This document shows, one piece after another, positions 1 to 6,807 of a DNA stretch of 25,638 nucleotides. The number at the start of each line of letters is the position of its first letter. Position 1 is the stretch's first letter. A program made the translations under genes and the position numbers. The DNA is from an uncultured Anaerolineaceae bacterium (GTDB lineage: Bacteria > Chloroflexota > Anaerolineae > Promineifilales > Promineifilaceae). Location: positions 1 through 25,638 of the forward strand of contig CALBTC010000434.1 of assembly GCA_937967805.1 (NCBI GenBank). Direction: 5' to 3'. The notes below the pieces were generated by a model. That model made no database searches, was not told where the DNA came from, and saw only the letters and a list, made by a program, of their open reading frames with translations.

Positions 1-2
1 AA

Positions 3-755
3 GCTGAGAACCTGGAAGCAGAGCTGGAAAAAGTTAAGCTGCAAATTGAAGAAAATAACAAAATCATCGACATGCAGCGGGAACAACGACTGGCCGCTGA
101 AAAAGAGCTGAGTAACACACTAGATGAACTCGCCCTGCTGCGCGAACAGAGCAAAGACCCGTTGGCCAAAGCAGCCCAGTTAGTAGAAGCCGAGGCCAGA
201 ATCAGTAGCCTGGAGGCAGAATTAGCAGATGCTGAACATGCTCATGTTGAGCGCGTTTTGTGGTATAAAGCGGAGCTGGAAGCCAGCCAGGCGGCAGCCA
301 CGGCGGCCCAGCAGCGGGTAGATGAACAGGCAGAGAAACTGACCAGCCTGGAAGCATCATTACAGACGCAGCAGAGTATGGTGACCGAACTGCAAACGGC
401 CGTTGCTGAAACAGAAGCAACGCTGAAAGCCAAAGAAAGTGAATGGCATACCCTGCATGAAAAGCTGGTAGAAGAAAACATGGGGCTGCAAGCAACAATA
501 AAAGAGCAAAAAATGCAGCTTGAGGGCAGCGAAATTGAATTAAAGCACATCTTGAACCAGACCAATGCCCAGGGAGATCATCTGGCAGAAATTCAGACTC
601 GACTGGTTGAGCGAGAACTCCAGCTTAAGCAGGCCATTGCCCAGCTTAAGCAGGCACGAGCGATGATCGAAAAGCAGAATCAGGCCATCAAACAAATTCA
701 ACAGAAAGCAGGCGAGCGCATTCGTGCTTTACAAACACAGTTAACCAAGAATTAA
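3..755 (+). CDS. Coiled-coil protein, C-terminal part (5' end outside window)
   Basis: The reading frame is open from position 3 to the TAA at 753-755, so the ATG at 72 is probably internal and the gene enters from the left edge. The visible ~250 residues are almost entirely charged, Leu/Ala/Gln/Glu-rich heptad sequence without proline breaks, as in a long parallel coiled coil. There is no membrane segment and no catalytic motif. Near the end a 14-base unit is repeated (around 622-656), giving LKQAIAQLKQA. Such proteins act as structural, chromosome-segregation-like or cytoskeletal scaffolds, but composition alone cannot say which, and coiled coils attract false homology. One ACGGCCGT octamer (396-403) is read here as Thr-Ala-Val. 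The next gene is on the same strand after a repeat-containing gap. Confidence 0.75.
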   Translation, partial: AENLEAELEKVKLQIEENNKIIDMQREQRLAAEKELSNTLDELALLREQSKDPLAKAAQLVEAEARISSLEAELADAEHAHVERVLWYKAELEASQAAATAAQQRVDEQAEKLTSLEASLQTQQSMVTELQTAVAETEATLKAKESEWHTLHEKLVEENMGLQATIKEQKMQLEGSEIELKHILNQTNAQGDHLAEIQTRLVERELQLKQAIAQLKQARAMIEKQNQAIKQIQQKAGERIRALQTQLTKN

Positions 756-785
756 ACGGCGAACCTGCACTTGCCGCGGCACTTT

Positions 786-838
786 CGCGAAGGCAGGCGA
801 CCAGGTGTGTGGATTCCCGCCTTCGCGGGAATGACAGG
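786..838. repeat. Dispersed palindromic repeat (GTCATTCCCGCGAAGGCGGGAAT type)
   Basis: The core ATTCCCGC-CTTC-GCGGGAAT (813-832) is a perfect 8-bp stem with a 4-base loop. The outer arm CGCGAAGGC (786-794) is the inverse of GCCTTCGCG (819-827), so two alternative hairpins can form. The same core recurs at 23372-23400, and degenerate forms lie at 5660-5685 and 23341-23364. Elements with this core are known as intergenic repeats in many bacteria. The peptide IPAKAGIHT on the opposite strand is their usual artefactual translation. Confidence 0.85.
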
Positions 839-862
839 CTGTGAGCATAAAGGGAGAAGAAG

Positions 863-1729
863 TTGTCTACAATTGAACTGGCAGTGATTGGTGGCAGCGG
901 CCTCTACCAGATGGAGGGCCTGACCCATGTTGAAGAACTTACCCTTACTACCCCATTTGGCAAACCATCTGATGATATTATTTTGGGAACGCTGCACGGC
1001 CGTCGCGTCGCCTTTTTGCCGCGTCACGGACGGGGACATGTGCTCAGCCCCAGCGAAATTCCCTACCAAGCCAACATCTTTGCCCTTAAAACGTTGGGCG
1101 TACGCTACATCATCTCCGTTAGCGCCTGTGGCTCGCTGCGAGAAGATTATGCGCCCGGCCACATTGTGGTGCCTGATCAACTGTTTGACCATACCAAAGG
1201 GCGTGCCGACTCATTCTTTGGGCGTGGCTTGATTGCCCATGTTAGCGTCGCCCAGCCGCTTTCCCCACAAATGAGTCAGGTCATGGCCCAAAGCTGCCGC
1301 GCGGCGGGGGGCGCCGTCCATGAAGGCGGTACGTTTATCACTATCGAGGGACCGCGCTTCAGCACCAAGGCCGAATCTCACCTGTACCGCCAGTGGGGCA
1401 TGAGCATTATCGGCATGACGACCTGTCCGGAAGCCTTTCTAGCAGCCGAAGCAGAGATGGCTTACGCTGTCATGGCGCATGTAACCGATTATGATGTTTG
1501 GCATGAGAGTGAAGAGCCGGTGACAGTGGAAATGGTGATCAGGACATTGCAACACAATACCCAAATCGCCCAAAACGCTATTGGTCACCTGGTACAAACA
1601 ATGGACAAATGGTCTGGGGAGTTTCCTGCACACCACGCGCTCAAAGACGCCATCATCACCGACCGCAGCCGTATTCCAGTCCAGATTCAGCAAGATTTAA
1701 ACCCCATCGTTGGCAAATATCTGGATTAA
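863..1729 (+). CDS. mtnP: S-methyl-5'-thioadenosine phosphorylase
   Basis: This is a 288-residue member of the MTAP/PNP nucleoside phosphorylase family, which splits methylthioadenosine with phosphate to adenine and methylthioribose-1-phosphate in cytosolic methionine salvage. Visible family blocks are the N-terminal IGGSGLYQ, the phosphate-binding PRHGRGH, SEIPYQANIFALK, ISVSACGSL, the substrate loop TIEGPRFSTKAES, GMTTCPEAFLAAEAE and VTDYDVWHE. The DYD-W block is MTAP-like rather than PNP-like. The start is TTG at 863, set by AGGGAG (851-856) with a 6-base spacer; no ATG lies at the right place. The stop codon overlaps an ACGGCCGT octamer (1729-1736), and the SEDS gene starts about 20 bases later, suggesting cotranscription. 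Confidence 0.93.
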   Translation: MSTIELAVIGGSGLYQMEGLTHVEELTLTTPFGKPSDDIILGTLHGRRVAFLPRHGRGHVLSPSEIPYQANIFALKTLGVRYIISVSACGSLREDYAPGHIVVPDQLFDHTKGRADSFFGRGLIAHVSVAQPLSPQMSQVMAQSCRAAGGAVHEGGTFITIEGPRFSTKAESHLYRQWGMSIIGMTTCPEAFLAAEAEMAYAVMAHVTDYDVWHESEEPVTVEMVIRTLQHNTQIAQNAIGHLVQTMDKWSGEFPAHHALKDAIITDRSRIPVQIQQDLNPIVGKYLD

Positions 1730-1748
1730 CGGCCGTCACTCTGGTTTT

Positions 1749-3068
1749 ATGCGCAGCCTCTCTTTTTCCCTTTTTTCCCTTCGTGCGGATCGTGAACACG
1801 GCCGTTCCGAGCCCATCCTTCTGCTGGTAGCCGCCCTGTTTGTGTTTAGCAACGCCGTGGCGCTGGGGCTGGCGCGTGACGGCCGTATCAATGGCAGCAC
1901 GCTCTGGGGTCCAGTTTGCTGGCTGGTAGCCCAGGGAACGGCCGTCTGGCTGCTGCGCAAATATGCCCGCGACCACGATCCTTTTTTGCTGCCCCTCATT
2001 GGCCTGCTCACCGGCTGGGGCATTGTGCTGCAAGACCGGTTGGCACCTAACTTTTTGCTGCGCCAGGTGGTTTGGGTGGTTCTGGGCACGGCCGTTCTCG
2101 TGAGCATCACCCTGCTGCCGCGCAATTTACGCTGGCTGCGCCGCTACCGCTATACGCTGCTGCTGCTGGGCATCGCCCTGCTGATTGCCACGCTGCTGTT
2201 TGGCATCAATCCTACCGGGGCCAGCGTGGCCCGCTACTGGCTGCGCTTGCCCATTCCCTTTCTCCCCCCGGTTTATTTCCAACCCTCAGAACTGCTTAAG
2301 CTGCTGCTGGTCATCTTTTTAGCCAGCTATTTTGATGAGCGCGAAGCTGTTTTACGGCTGGCGTGGAACGGCCGTCTCCAGCGCATTTCATACCTGGCCC
2401 CCCTGCTCCTCATGTGGGGCTTCTGCATGATTTTGCTGGTGTGGCAGCGCGATTTGGGCGCGGCTACACTTTTCTTCATATTGTTTCTGAGCCTGCTTTA
2501 TCTGGCCACGGGCGATTGGCGCATTGTGGCCGGCGGTGTGGGACTGCTGCTGTTGGCCGGCATCTTTGCTTACTTTGCCTTTGGCCTGGTCACTTTACGC
2601 ATTGACGCCTGGTGGAACCCATGGCCCGATGCCGATAACCGCGCCTTCCAGATTGTGCAGTCGCTATACGCGGTAGCCGCCGGCGGCATCTGGGGACAGG
2701 GGGTGGGCCAGGGCTTTCCCCAATACATTCCCGTCGTTCATTCCGATTTTGCCTTTGCTGCCATTGCCGAGGAGTGGGGGCTGGTTGGCAGCCTGGGCGT
2801 GGTGGGTTGTTTTGCCTTGCTGGCGCATCGTGGCATGAGGCTGGCGCTTTTGGCGGAACGGCCGTTTCGCCGCTACCTCGCCGCCGGTATCACAATTTTG
2901 TTCTCTGCCCAGGCATTCCTAATCATGGGCGGCGTTACCAAGCTGCTGCCCCTCACCGGCGTGACGCTGCCCTTCGTCAGCTACGGCGGCAGCTCCATGC
3001 TCATCAGCCACGTCATGGCCGGTTTGCTCATGTATCTGTCAACCAAAACCCGCCAAATTTATCTCTGA
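1749..3068 (+). CDS. RodA/FtsW/SpoVE-family SEDS peptidoglycan glycosyltransferase
   Basis: This is a polytopic membrane protein of 439 residues, the usual SEDS size. SEDS proteins polymerise lipid II into glycan strands together with a class B PBP. Recognisable blocks are LRQVVWVVLG, the FQPSELLKL loop, QRDLGAATLF, DNRAFQIVQSLYA followed by GIWGQGVGQG, HSDFAFAAIAEEWG and the C-terminal LPFVSYGGSSM. The Asp in HSDFAFA (about D333) corresponds by motif to the acidic residue held to be catalytic in RodA/FtsW, and it is present. An upstream in-frame TTG at 1710 would overlap mtnP; ATG 1749 is preferred because it leaves a short cytoplasmic lead before the first membrane helix. The downstream PBP-like partner makes the RodA/PbpA pairing likely, but RodA versus FtsW cannot be settled here. 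Several octamers are read as NGR, TAV or ERPF. Confidence 0.92.
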   Translation: MRSLSFSLFSLRADREHGRSEPILLLVAALFVFSNAVALGLARDGRINGSTLWGPVCWLVAQGTAVWLLRKYARDHDPFLLPLIGLLTGWGIVLQDRLAPNFLLRQVVWVVLGTAVLVSITLLPRNLRWLRRYRYTLLLLGIALLIATLLFGINPTGASVARYWLRLPIPFLPPVYFQPSELLKLLLVIFLASYFDEREAVLRLAWNGRLQRISYLAPLLLMWGFCMILLVWQRDLGAATLFFILFLSLLYLATGDWRIVAGGVGLLLLAGIFAYFAFGLVTLRIDAWWNPWPDADNRAFQIVQSLYAVAAGGIWGQGVGQGFPQYIPVVHSDFAFAAIAEEWGLVGSLGVVGCFALLAHRGMRLALLAERPFRRYLAAGITILFSAQAFLIMGGVTKLLPLTGVTLPFVSYGGSSMLISHVMAGLLMYLSTKTRQIYL

Positions 3069-3070
3069 AT

Positions 3071-3123
3071 GGCACGCGGATAAGCGCTGATCAAATCTGC
3101 GTCATCTGCGTTTATCAGCGTCC
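3071..3123. repeat. Intergenic repeat, ATCTGCGTTTATC type
   Basis: The short gap between the SEDS and PBP-like genes is filled by a sequence with inverted ends (TAAGCGCTGAT at the left, ATCAGCG at the right) and the internal phrase ATCTGCGTCATCTGCG. Related wording (ATTTACACAGATAAACACGG, TTATCTGCG) recurs at 17342-17390. This is a common style of dispersed intergenic repeat in environmental bacterial genomes; assigning both copies to one family is an inference from the shared words. Confidence 0.55.
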
Positions 3124-3134
3124 AGTTTTTTCTC

Positions 3135-4481
3135 ATGAACAATCATTCCCCCCAAACACATCTCCACAAAATGCAGCGCGTCATTCTGCTAGGCTTCCTG
3201 GCTGTGGCGCTGTCGCTGGTTTTTTGGAGCGTGGTGCGCGGCGAAGCGATTTTGGCCCGCGACGATAACCCCCGGCTGGTAGAGGCAGAACTACGCATTC
3301 AGCGCGGCCGTATTTTGGACCGTAACGGTACGGTGTTGGCCCATACCGTCGGCGAACCGGACGCACTGGCCCGCACTTATCCATTTGAAACGATAGGGCC
3401 GGCAGTGGGCTACTACAGCTTCCGCCACGGCACGGCGGGCCTTGAGGCCGGCTTTGATGATGTTTTGCGTGGGGAGCAGGCTGGTTTTACGGCCGTTTTC
3501 AACCAACAAATCCTGCACGCACCACAAGTTGGCCGGGATGTGCAGATCACCCTCGACGCCGAACTACAAGCCTCTGCTGAAGCACTGTTTGGGCAGGCGC
3601 AAGGTGCGCTGGTGCTGTTGGAAGTGGGTACGGGCGATATACTGGCAATGGTGAGCCATCCTGGCTACGATCCCAACCGCCTGGACGAAAATTTTGATGA
3701 GCTGGTAGCGGATGAAACCGCACCGTTGCTCAACCGCGCCGTTCAAGGACAATACCAGCCTGGTTTGATTCTGCAACCATTTATTCTGGCCGCTGCCCTG
3801 GACCGGGACCGGATTCAGCTAGAAGGGCAGGTACTAAATGCTAACCGGCCGGTGCCGGTCAATGGCGAGATCAAACGGTGCCAGACCACACCGCCTGATG
3901 ACGCCACCTGGGCCGATGTGCTGCGCCACCGCTGCCCCGGCCCCATGCAAGATTTGGCCGACCGGCTGGGCTTGAGCGGGCTGGATGATATTTTCATGCG
4001 CTTTGGCTTCACCACCCAGCCAGACCTGCCGCTGAATACAGCAACGGCCGCTCTCGAACCGCTGGCCGATCCTTTGCAAGCCGGCATTGGGCAAGACAAC
4101 CTGACCGTCTCACCCTTGCAGGTGGCATTGGCCTTGGCGGCGTTGGGCAACGACGGCCGTTTGCCCGCACCGCGGTTGGTAACGGCCATTGAGGATGAAA
4201 ACGGCATCATGCAGGCCCAACCGCCGGCCCCCACTGCCGGCGATGCGGTCACCGGTCGGTCCGCCCGCACTATTCGCCAACTGCTCAACACAGGCGGCAC
4301 GCTGAGCTTTGTCGTCTCTGCCCTGTCTGGCCCGGACAGCCGCAACGGTTGGTACTTAGCACTGACTCCGGCAGATCAACCCCAATATGCGATTGTCGTC
4401 GTGGTGGAAAACAGCGCAGATTTGGACGTTGTACGGACGATTGGTGAGGGGTTGGAAACGGCCGTTTCATCGCAACGTTAA
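3135..4481 (+). CDS. Class B penicillin-binding protein-like protein with degenerate transpeptidase site
   Basis: This is a 448-residue PbpA/FtsI-type protein: a short cytoplasmic lead, one membrane helix (about 16-34), the RGRILDRNG block (57-65), the GYYSFRHGTAGLE block (92-104) and a C-terminal transpeptidase fold ending in NGWYLAL and VVVVEN. Layout and order after a SEDS gene match actinobacterial RodA-PbpA pairs. All three catalytic motifs are altered. The SxxK site after YQPG reads L211-I-L-Q214, the SxN position reads CPG (267-269), and KTG reads LSG (397-399). The frame is intact and the surrounding fold is kept, so this looks like a pseudoenzyme, not a decaying gene. It may serve as a SEDS activator or scaffold without cross-linking activity. 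Neither start (ATG 3135 or 3171) has a clear ribosome site. Confidence 0.85.
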   Translation: MNNHSPQTHLHKMQRVILLGFLAVALSLVFWSVVRGEAILARDDNPRLVEAELRIQRGRILDRNGTVLAHTVGEPDALARTYPFETIGPAVGYYSFRHGTAGLEAGFDDVLRGEQAGFTAVFNQQILHAPQVGRDVQITLDAELQASAEALFGQAQGALVLLEVGTGDILAMVSHPGYDPNRLDENFDELVADETAPLLNRAVQGQYQPGLILQPFILAAALDRDRIQLEGQVLNANRPVPVNGEIKRCQTTPPDDATWADVLRHRCPGPMQDLADRLGLSGLDDIFMRFGFTTQPDLPLNTATAALEPLADPLQAGIGQDNLTVSPLQVALALAALGNDGRLPAPRLVTAIEDENGIMQAQPPAPTAGDAVTGRSARTIRQLLNTGGTLSFVVSALSGPDSRNGWYLALTPADQPQYAIVVVVENSADLDVVRTIGEGLETAVSSQR

Positions 4482-5581
4482 CCCAGCATCTGGTAAATGT
4501 AACCGGCTACAACAGCCCCGATTAGCGTAAACGCCACGTAAAACACAAACACCCGGCGTGAGGCCAACTGCCAAACGGCCGTCATCGCCGGCAGCGTCGT
4601 GGTGGGGCCGGCTATCAGAAAAGCTAGCCCGGCCGCCGGATTCATCCCCTGCGCCAGCAGGCCGCTGACCATGGGCAAAGCCGCCAGATTGCTGGTGTAT
4701 ACCGGCACGCCGATGAATGCGGCAAACAAAATCGCCAGCGGATTTTGCTGCCCCAGCAGATTGGTAATCCACTCTGCCGGAATGTAACGAATGATGAGCG
4801 CTTCTAAAATAAAGGCCAGCAGCATAAAGCGCAAAACCAGCGAAGTAGCCGCCCCGGTTTCCCGAATCAGCTTCGTTTTGAAAGGCACCGTTGCGGAACA
4901 GTTGGTACCACACGTCGGGGCCCCCTCCTCAACGGGAATTGTGCAGACGCCATCACCCGCGCAGCTTGTTTGCTCAGCTGCTTCATGCGTTGGCGAGCCC
5001 AGGCTGATGCCGCTGGTTGTTGCCAGAACGCTTTGCGAGGGCGTAAGTGGGCGAACCCAGGTAACGAATTTATGCCAGCCGGTCACAAAACGATCTGTAA
5101 AAGAGACAACCGAAACGGAGCGAGCAGAAGCTTTGTCACGCAAAATCTTCTCGCCCAACCAGTTCCGGCTGACGGCAAAATGGGTGATGTAGCCGGCGGC
5201 CAGACTCAGCGCTAGAGTAGCAGCCAGCCGCCAAATGGCCATGTTCCAGCCAATCGTAGCCACGCTCAGGAAGAATGTTTCCGGGTCCATGGATGGCGAG
5301 GCAACCCAAAAGGACATCACGGGGGCCAGGGGCACGCCGCCAATAAGCAAAGCGGCAACCACCGGAATGACCGTGCAGGAACAGAACGGGCTAAATGCGC
5401 CAACGGCCGTTGCCAACACAATTGCCAGCAGCGGCCGCGCCGTAAATGCTTTCTGAATATATTTTGATGCACCAGAAAGCTGCACAGCCACCGCTACCGG
5501 AATAGTAATGAGCAAGTAGGGCCAAATCTTGACCAGGTTTTCAACCACAAAATTGAAAAGAAACTGTAGTTCACTGAGCAT
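4478..5581 (-). CDS. DUF318/ArsP-type permease (metal or organoarsenical efflux)
   Basis: This is a polytopic protein of about 367 residues. Its N-terminal half carries FSPFCSCTVIPV, the hallmark Cys-x-Cys of the DUF318 (PF03773) permeases, and its C-terminal half carries the second signature around NLAALPMVSGLL and AGPTTTLPAM. A cytoplasmic loop between the halves holds five cysteines (TSCAGDGVC, PTCGTNC) that could bind a soft metal. Family members export trivalent organoarsenicals (ArsP) or are annotated as Cu/Zn efflux proteins; the sequence does not decide. ATG 5581 is chosen because AAAGGA (5589-5594) precedes it by 7 bases. The longer TTG start at 5614 would place the operator inside the gene. 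The last 4 bases overlap the 3' end of the convergent PBP-like gene. Confidence 0.85.
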   Translation of the reverse strand: MLSELQFLFNFVVENLVKIWPYLLITIPVAVAVQLSGASKYIQKAFTARPLLAIVLATAVGAFSPFCSCTVIPVVAALLIGGVPLAPVMSFWVASPSMDPETFFLSVATIGWNMAIWRLAATLALSLAAGYITHFAVSRNWLGEKILRDKASARSVSVVSFTDRFVTGWHKFVTWVRPLTPSQSVLATTSGISLGSPTHEAAEQTSCAGDGVCTIPVEEGAPTCGTNCSATVPFKTKLIRETGAATSLVLRFMLLAFILEALIIRYIPAEWITNLLGQQNPLAILFAAFIGVPVYTSNLAALPMVSGLLAQGMNPAAGLAFLIAGPTTTLPAMTAVWQLASRRVFVFYVAFTLIGAVVAGYIYQMLG

Positions 5582-5593
5582 TATTTTATCCTT

Positions 5594-5611
5594 TATCGTA
5601 CTTTTACGATA
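5594..5611. promoter_or_regulatory. ArsR-type operator in front of the permease
   Basis: TATCGT (5594-5599) and ACGATA (5606-5611) form an inverted repeat with a 6-base centre, directly abutting the permease ribosome site. The core ATCGT-N6-ACGAT is 15/16 identical to the copy in front of the regulator gene (6073-6088). Two near-identical palindromes at the two start regions of one locus strongly suggest that the ArsR-family protein binds both. Binding itself is inferred. Confidence 0.8.
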
Positions 5612-5628
5612 CAATGAAGTAAAAAAAT

Positions 5629-5720
5629 TAGAGTTGTTCCTTTATAAAAACCTATTCGTGTCATTCCTGCCTACGCAGGTATGACAATTGCAGGTATTTT
5701 GTAAATCAGGAACAGCTCTA
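5629..5720. repeat. MITE-like 92-bp element with inverted ends
   Basis: TAGAGTTGTTCCT (5629-5641) and AGGAACAGCTCTA (5708-5720) are inverted at 12 of 13 positions and bracket a degenerate copy of the GTCATTCC hairpin repeat (5660-5685). The right end touches the stop codon of the ArsR gene. There is no room for a transposase. It may be a small non-autonomous element or a long-range hairpin at the end of the regulator transcript; no clear target duplication is visible. Confidence 0.5.
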
Positions 5721-6047
5721 CTAAAAAATATCGCCAACTTTATCCCTAAACCAGGCAATGTTTTCTTCATGCAAGCAGTAGCTCGTGGCCGGGCCCTGTA
5801 CCGTGCCATCAATCCAGCCTGCTTCACGCAGCACTTTTAGATGCTGCGAAACAGTCGCCTGGGCAATCGGCAGATAATCGACAATGTCGCCGGTGATGCA
5901 CGTGGGGTGTGTCACCAGGAACTTCATAATTTCAAAGCGGGTAGGATTACCAATCGCTTTGAACATTCTTACCAGCCTATCTTGCTCTGCGCCGGAAATA
6001 TCTAACGTGCAGCAAGGCTCTAAAATCATTTTGGTTTCTTCGTTCAT
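5721..6047 (-). CDS. ArsR/SmtB-family metal-responsive repressor
   Basis: This is a winged-helix repressor of about 108 residues. The family dissociates from operator DNA on binding metal or metalloid. The core reads MFKAIGNPTRFEIMKFL, then helix-turn-helix IAQATVSQHLKVLREAGWI and a wing. Candidate sensor thiols are the N-terminal Cys pair in EPCC and the Cys in THPTC just before the recognition helix, a layout suited to As(III)-like or other soft ligands. The start at 6047 is preferred because the longer frames from 6071 or 6095 would run through the operator at 6073-6088. Its own promoter and operator lie directly upstream, and the permease lies downstream on the same strand with a second operator, so autoregulation plus permease control is likely. 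Confidence 0.88.
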   Translation of the reverse strand: MNEETKMILEPCCTLDISGAEQDRLVRMFKAIGNPTRFEIMKFLVTHPTCITGDIVDYLPIAQATVSQHLKVLREAGWIDGTVQGPATSYCLHEENIAWFRDKVGDIF

Positions 6048-6072
6048 CTGTTTTCTCGCTTCATTAATCATT

Positions 6073-6088
6073 ATCGTATTTTTACGAT
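6073..6088. promoter_or_regulatory. ArsR-type operator in front of the regulator gene
   Basis: ATCGT-N6-ACGAT, differing by one base from the copy at 5595-5610. It lies just downstream of the -10 box of the regulator promoter, overlapping the expected transcription start, where bound repressor would block initiation. Confidence 0.8.
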
Positions 6089-6095
6089 TATGCAT

Positions 6096-6124
6096 ACTTT
6101 AACGGAAACGCTGTGTCTTGTCAA
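6096..6124 (-). promoter_or_regulatory. Sigma-70-type promoter of the ArsR gene
   Basis: On the minus strand a perfect -35 box TTGACA (6119-6124) is followed after exactly 17 bases by TAAAGT (6096-6101, 4 of 6 matches to TATAAT). The operator begins 7 bases further on. The geometry of promoter and operator together is convincing. Confidence 0.75.
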
Positions 6125-6249
6125 GCCATCAATTGCTTCTTTATTCGGGTAAGGCAAACAGTATAGTGGCAACGGCCGTTGCTCAACAAGCAAATCTGTG
6201 CGATAACTGCACAACGATTCACAATAGATTCATGGCAGGAGAAAAATCG

Positions 6250-6804
6250 ATGACGATCAAACATTTGACGCTGGACGAATTGGAAGCCGGTTTGCCAAAC
6301 ATTCGCCAATCGCCGCAGGACGGTGGCGTCCTGGAGATGATTGTGAGACGGCCGTCTACCGATGAACGTGAACTGCTGCATAAGGGGGAGTTGGATACGG
6401 CCGTTGGCCTCGTCGGCGACAATTGGCAGGCACGCGGCAGCCGCCACACCTCCGATGGCTCAGCCATCCCCGACGCCCAGCTCACGCTGATGAACAGCCG
6501 CACCGCCGCGCTGGTGGCTCAGAGCCGGGACCGCTGGCCGCTGGCTGGCGATCAACTGTACGTTGATTTTGATCTCAGCGAGGAAAATCTGCCGCCCGGT
6601 ACGCGGCTGGAAATTGGCGAGGCTGTTGTGGAAGTAACTGCCTTACCCCACAACGGCTGCAAAAAGTTTAAGGCCCGTTTTGGCCTGGATGCCCTGAAAT
6701 TTGTTAGCACGCCCCTTGGCAAACAGCTTCATCTGCGTGGCATTTACACAAAAGTCATCGAACCTGGCACCATTCGTATTGGCGATCCAATCATTAAGGC
6801 ATAG
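6250..6804 (+). CDS. MOSC-domain protein
   Basis: This is a 184-residue stand-alone MOSC domain (molybdenum cofactor sulfurase C-terminal). Visible signatures are AGDQLYVDFDLSEENLPPGT, an IGEAVVEVT strand, the cysteine block PHNGCKKFKARFG (C137) and the closing GTIRIGDPI. MOSC proteins bind a sulfur carrier or a Mo/W-type ligand through this cysteine; examples are YiiM and YuaD and the C-terminus of mARC. The substrate here is unknown. ATG 6250 is fixed by AGGAGA (6237-6242) with a 7-base spacer; the longer frame from 6118 would overlap the divergent ArsR promoter. Divergence from the metal-resistance pair may be coincidental. Octamers fall at 6348 and 6397. Confidence 0.88.
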   Translation: MTIKHLTLDELEAGLPNIRQSPQDGGVLEMIVRRPSTDERELLHKGELDTAVGLVGDNWQARGSRHTSDGSAIPDAQLTLMNSRTAALVAQSRDRWPLAGDQLYVDFDLSEENLPPGTRLEIGEAVVEVTALPHNGCKKFKARFGLDALKFVSTPLGKQLHLRGIYTKVIEPGTIRIGDPIIKA

Positions 6805-6807
6805 AGC

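Noticed and set aside
752..1192. Minus-strand ORF containing an IPAKAGIHT peptide
   Set aside because: The peptide is the translation of the palindromic intergenic repeat and the rest is antisense to mtnP.
6118..6249. Longer N-terminus for the MOSC protein
   Set aside because: It would start in the divergent ArsR promoter, and a good AGGAGA site supports ATG 6250.
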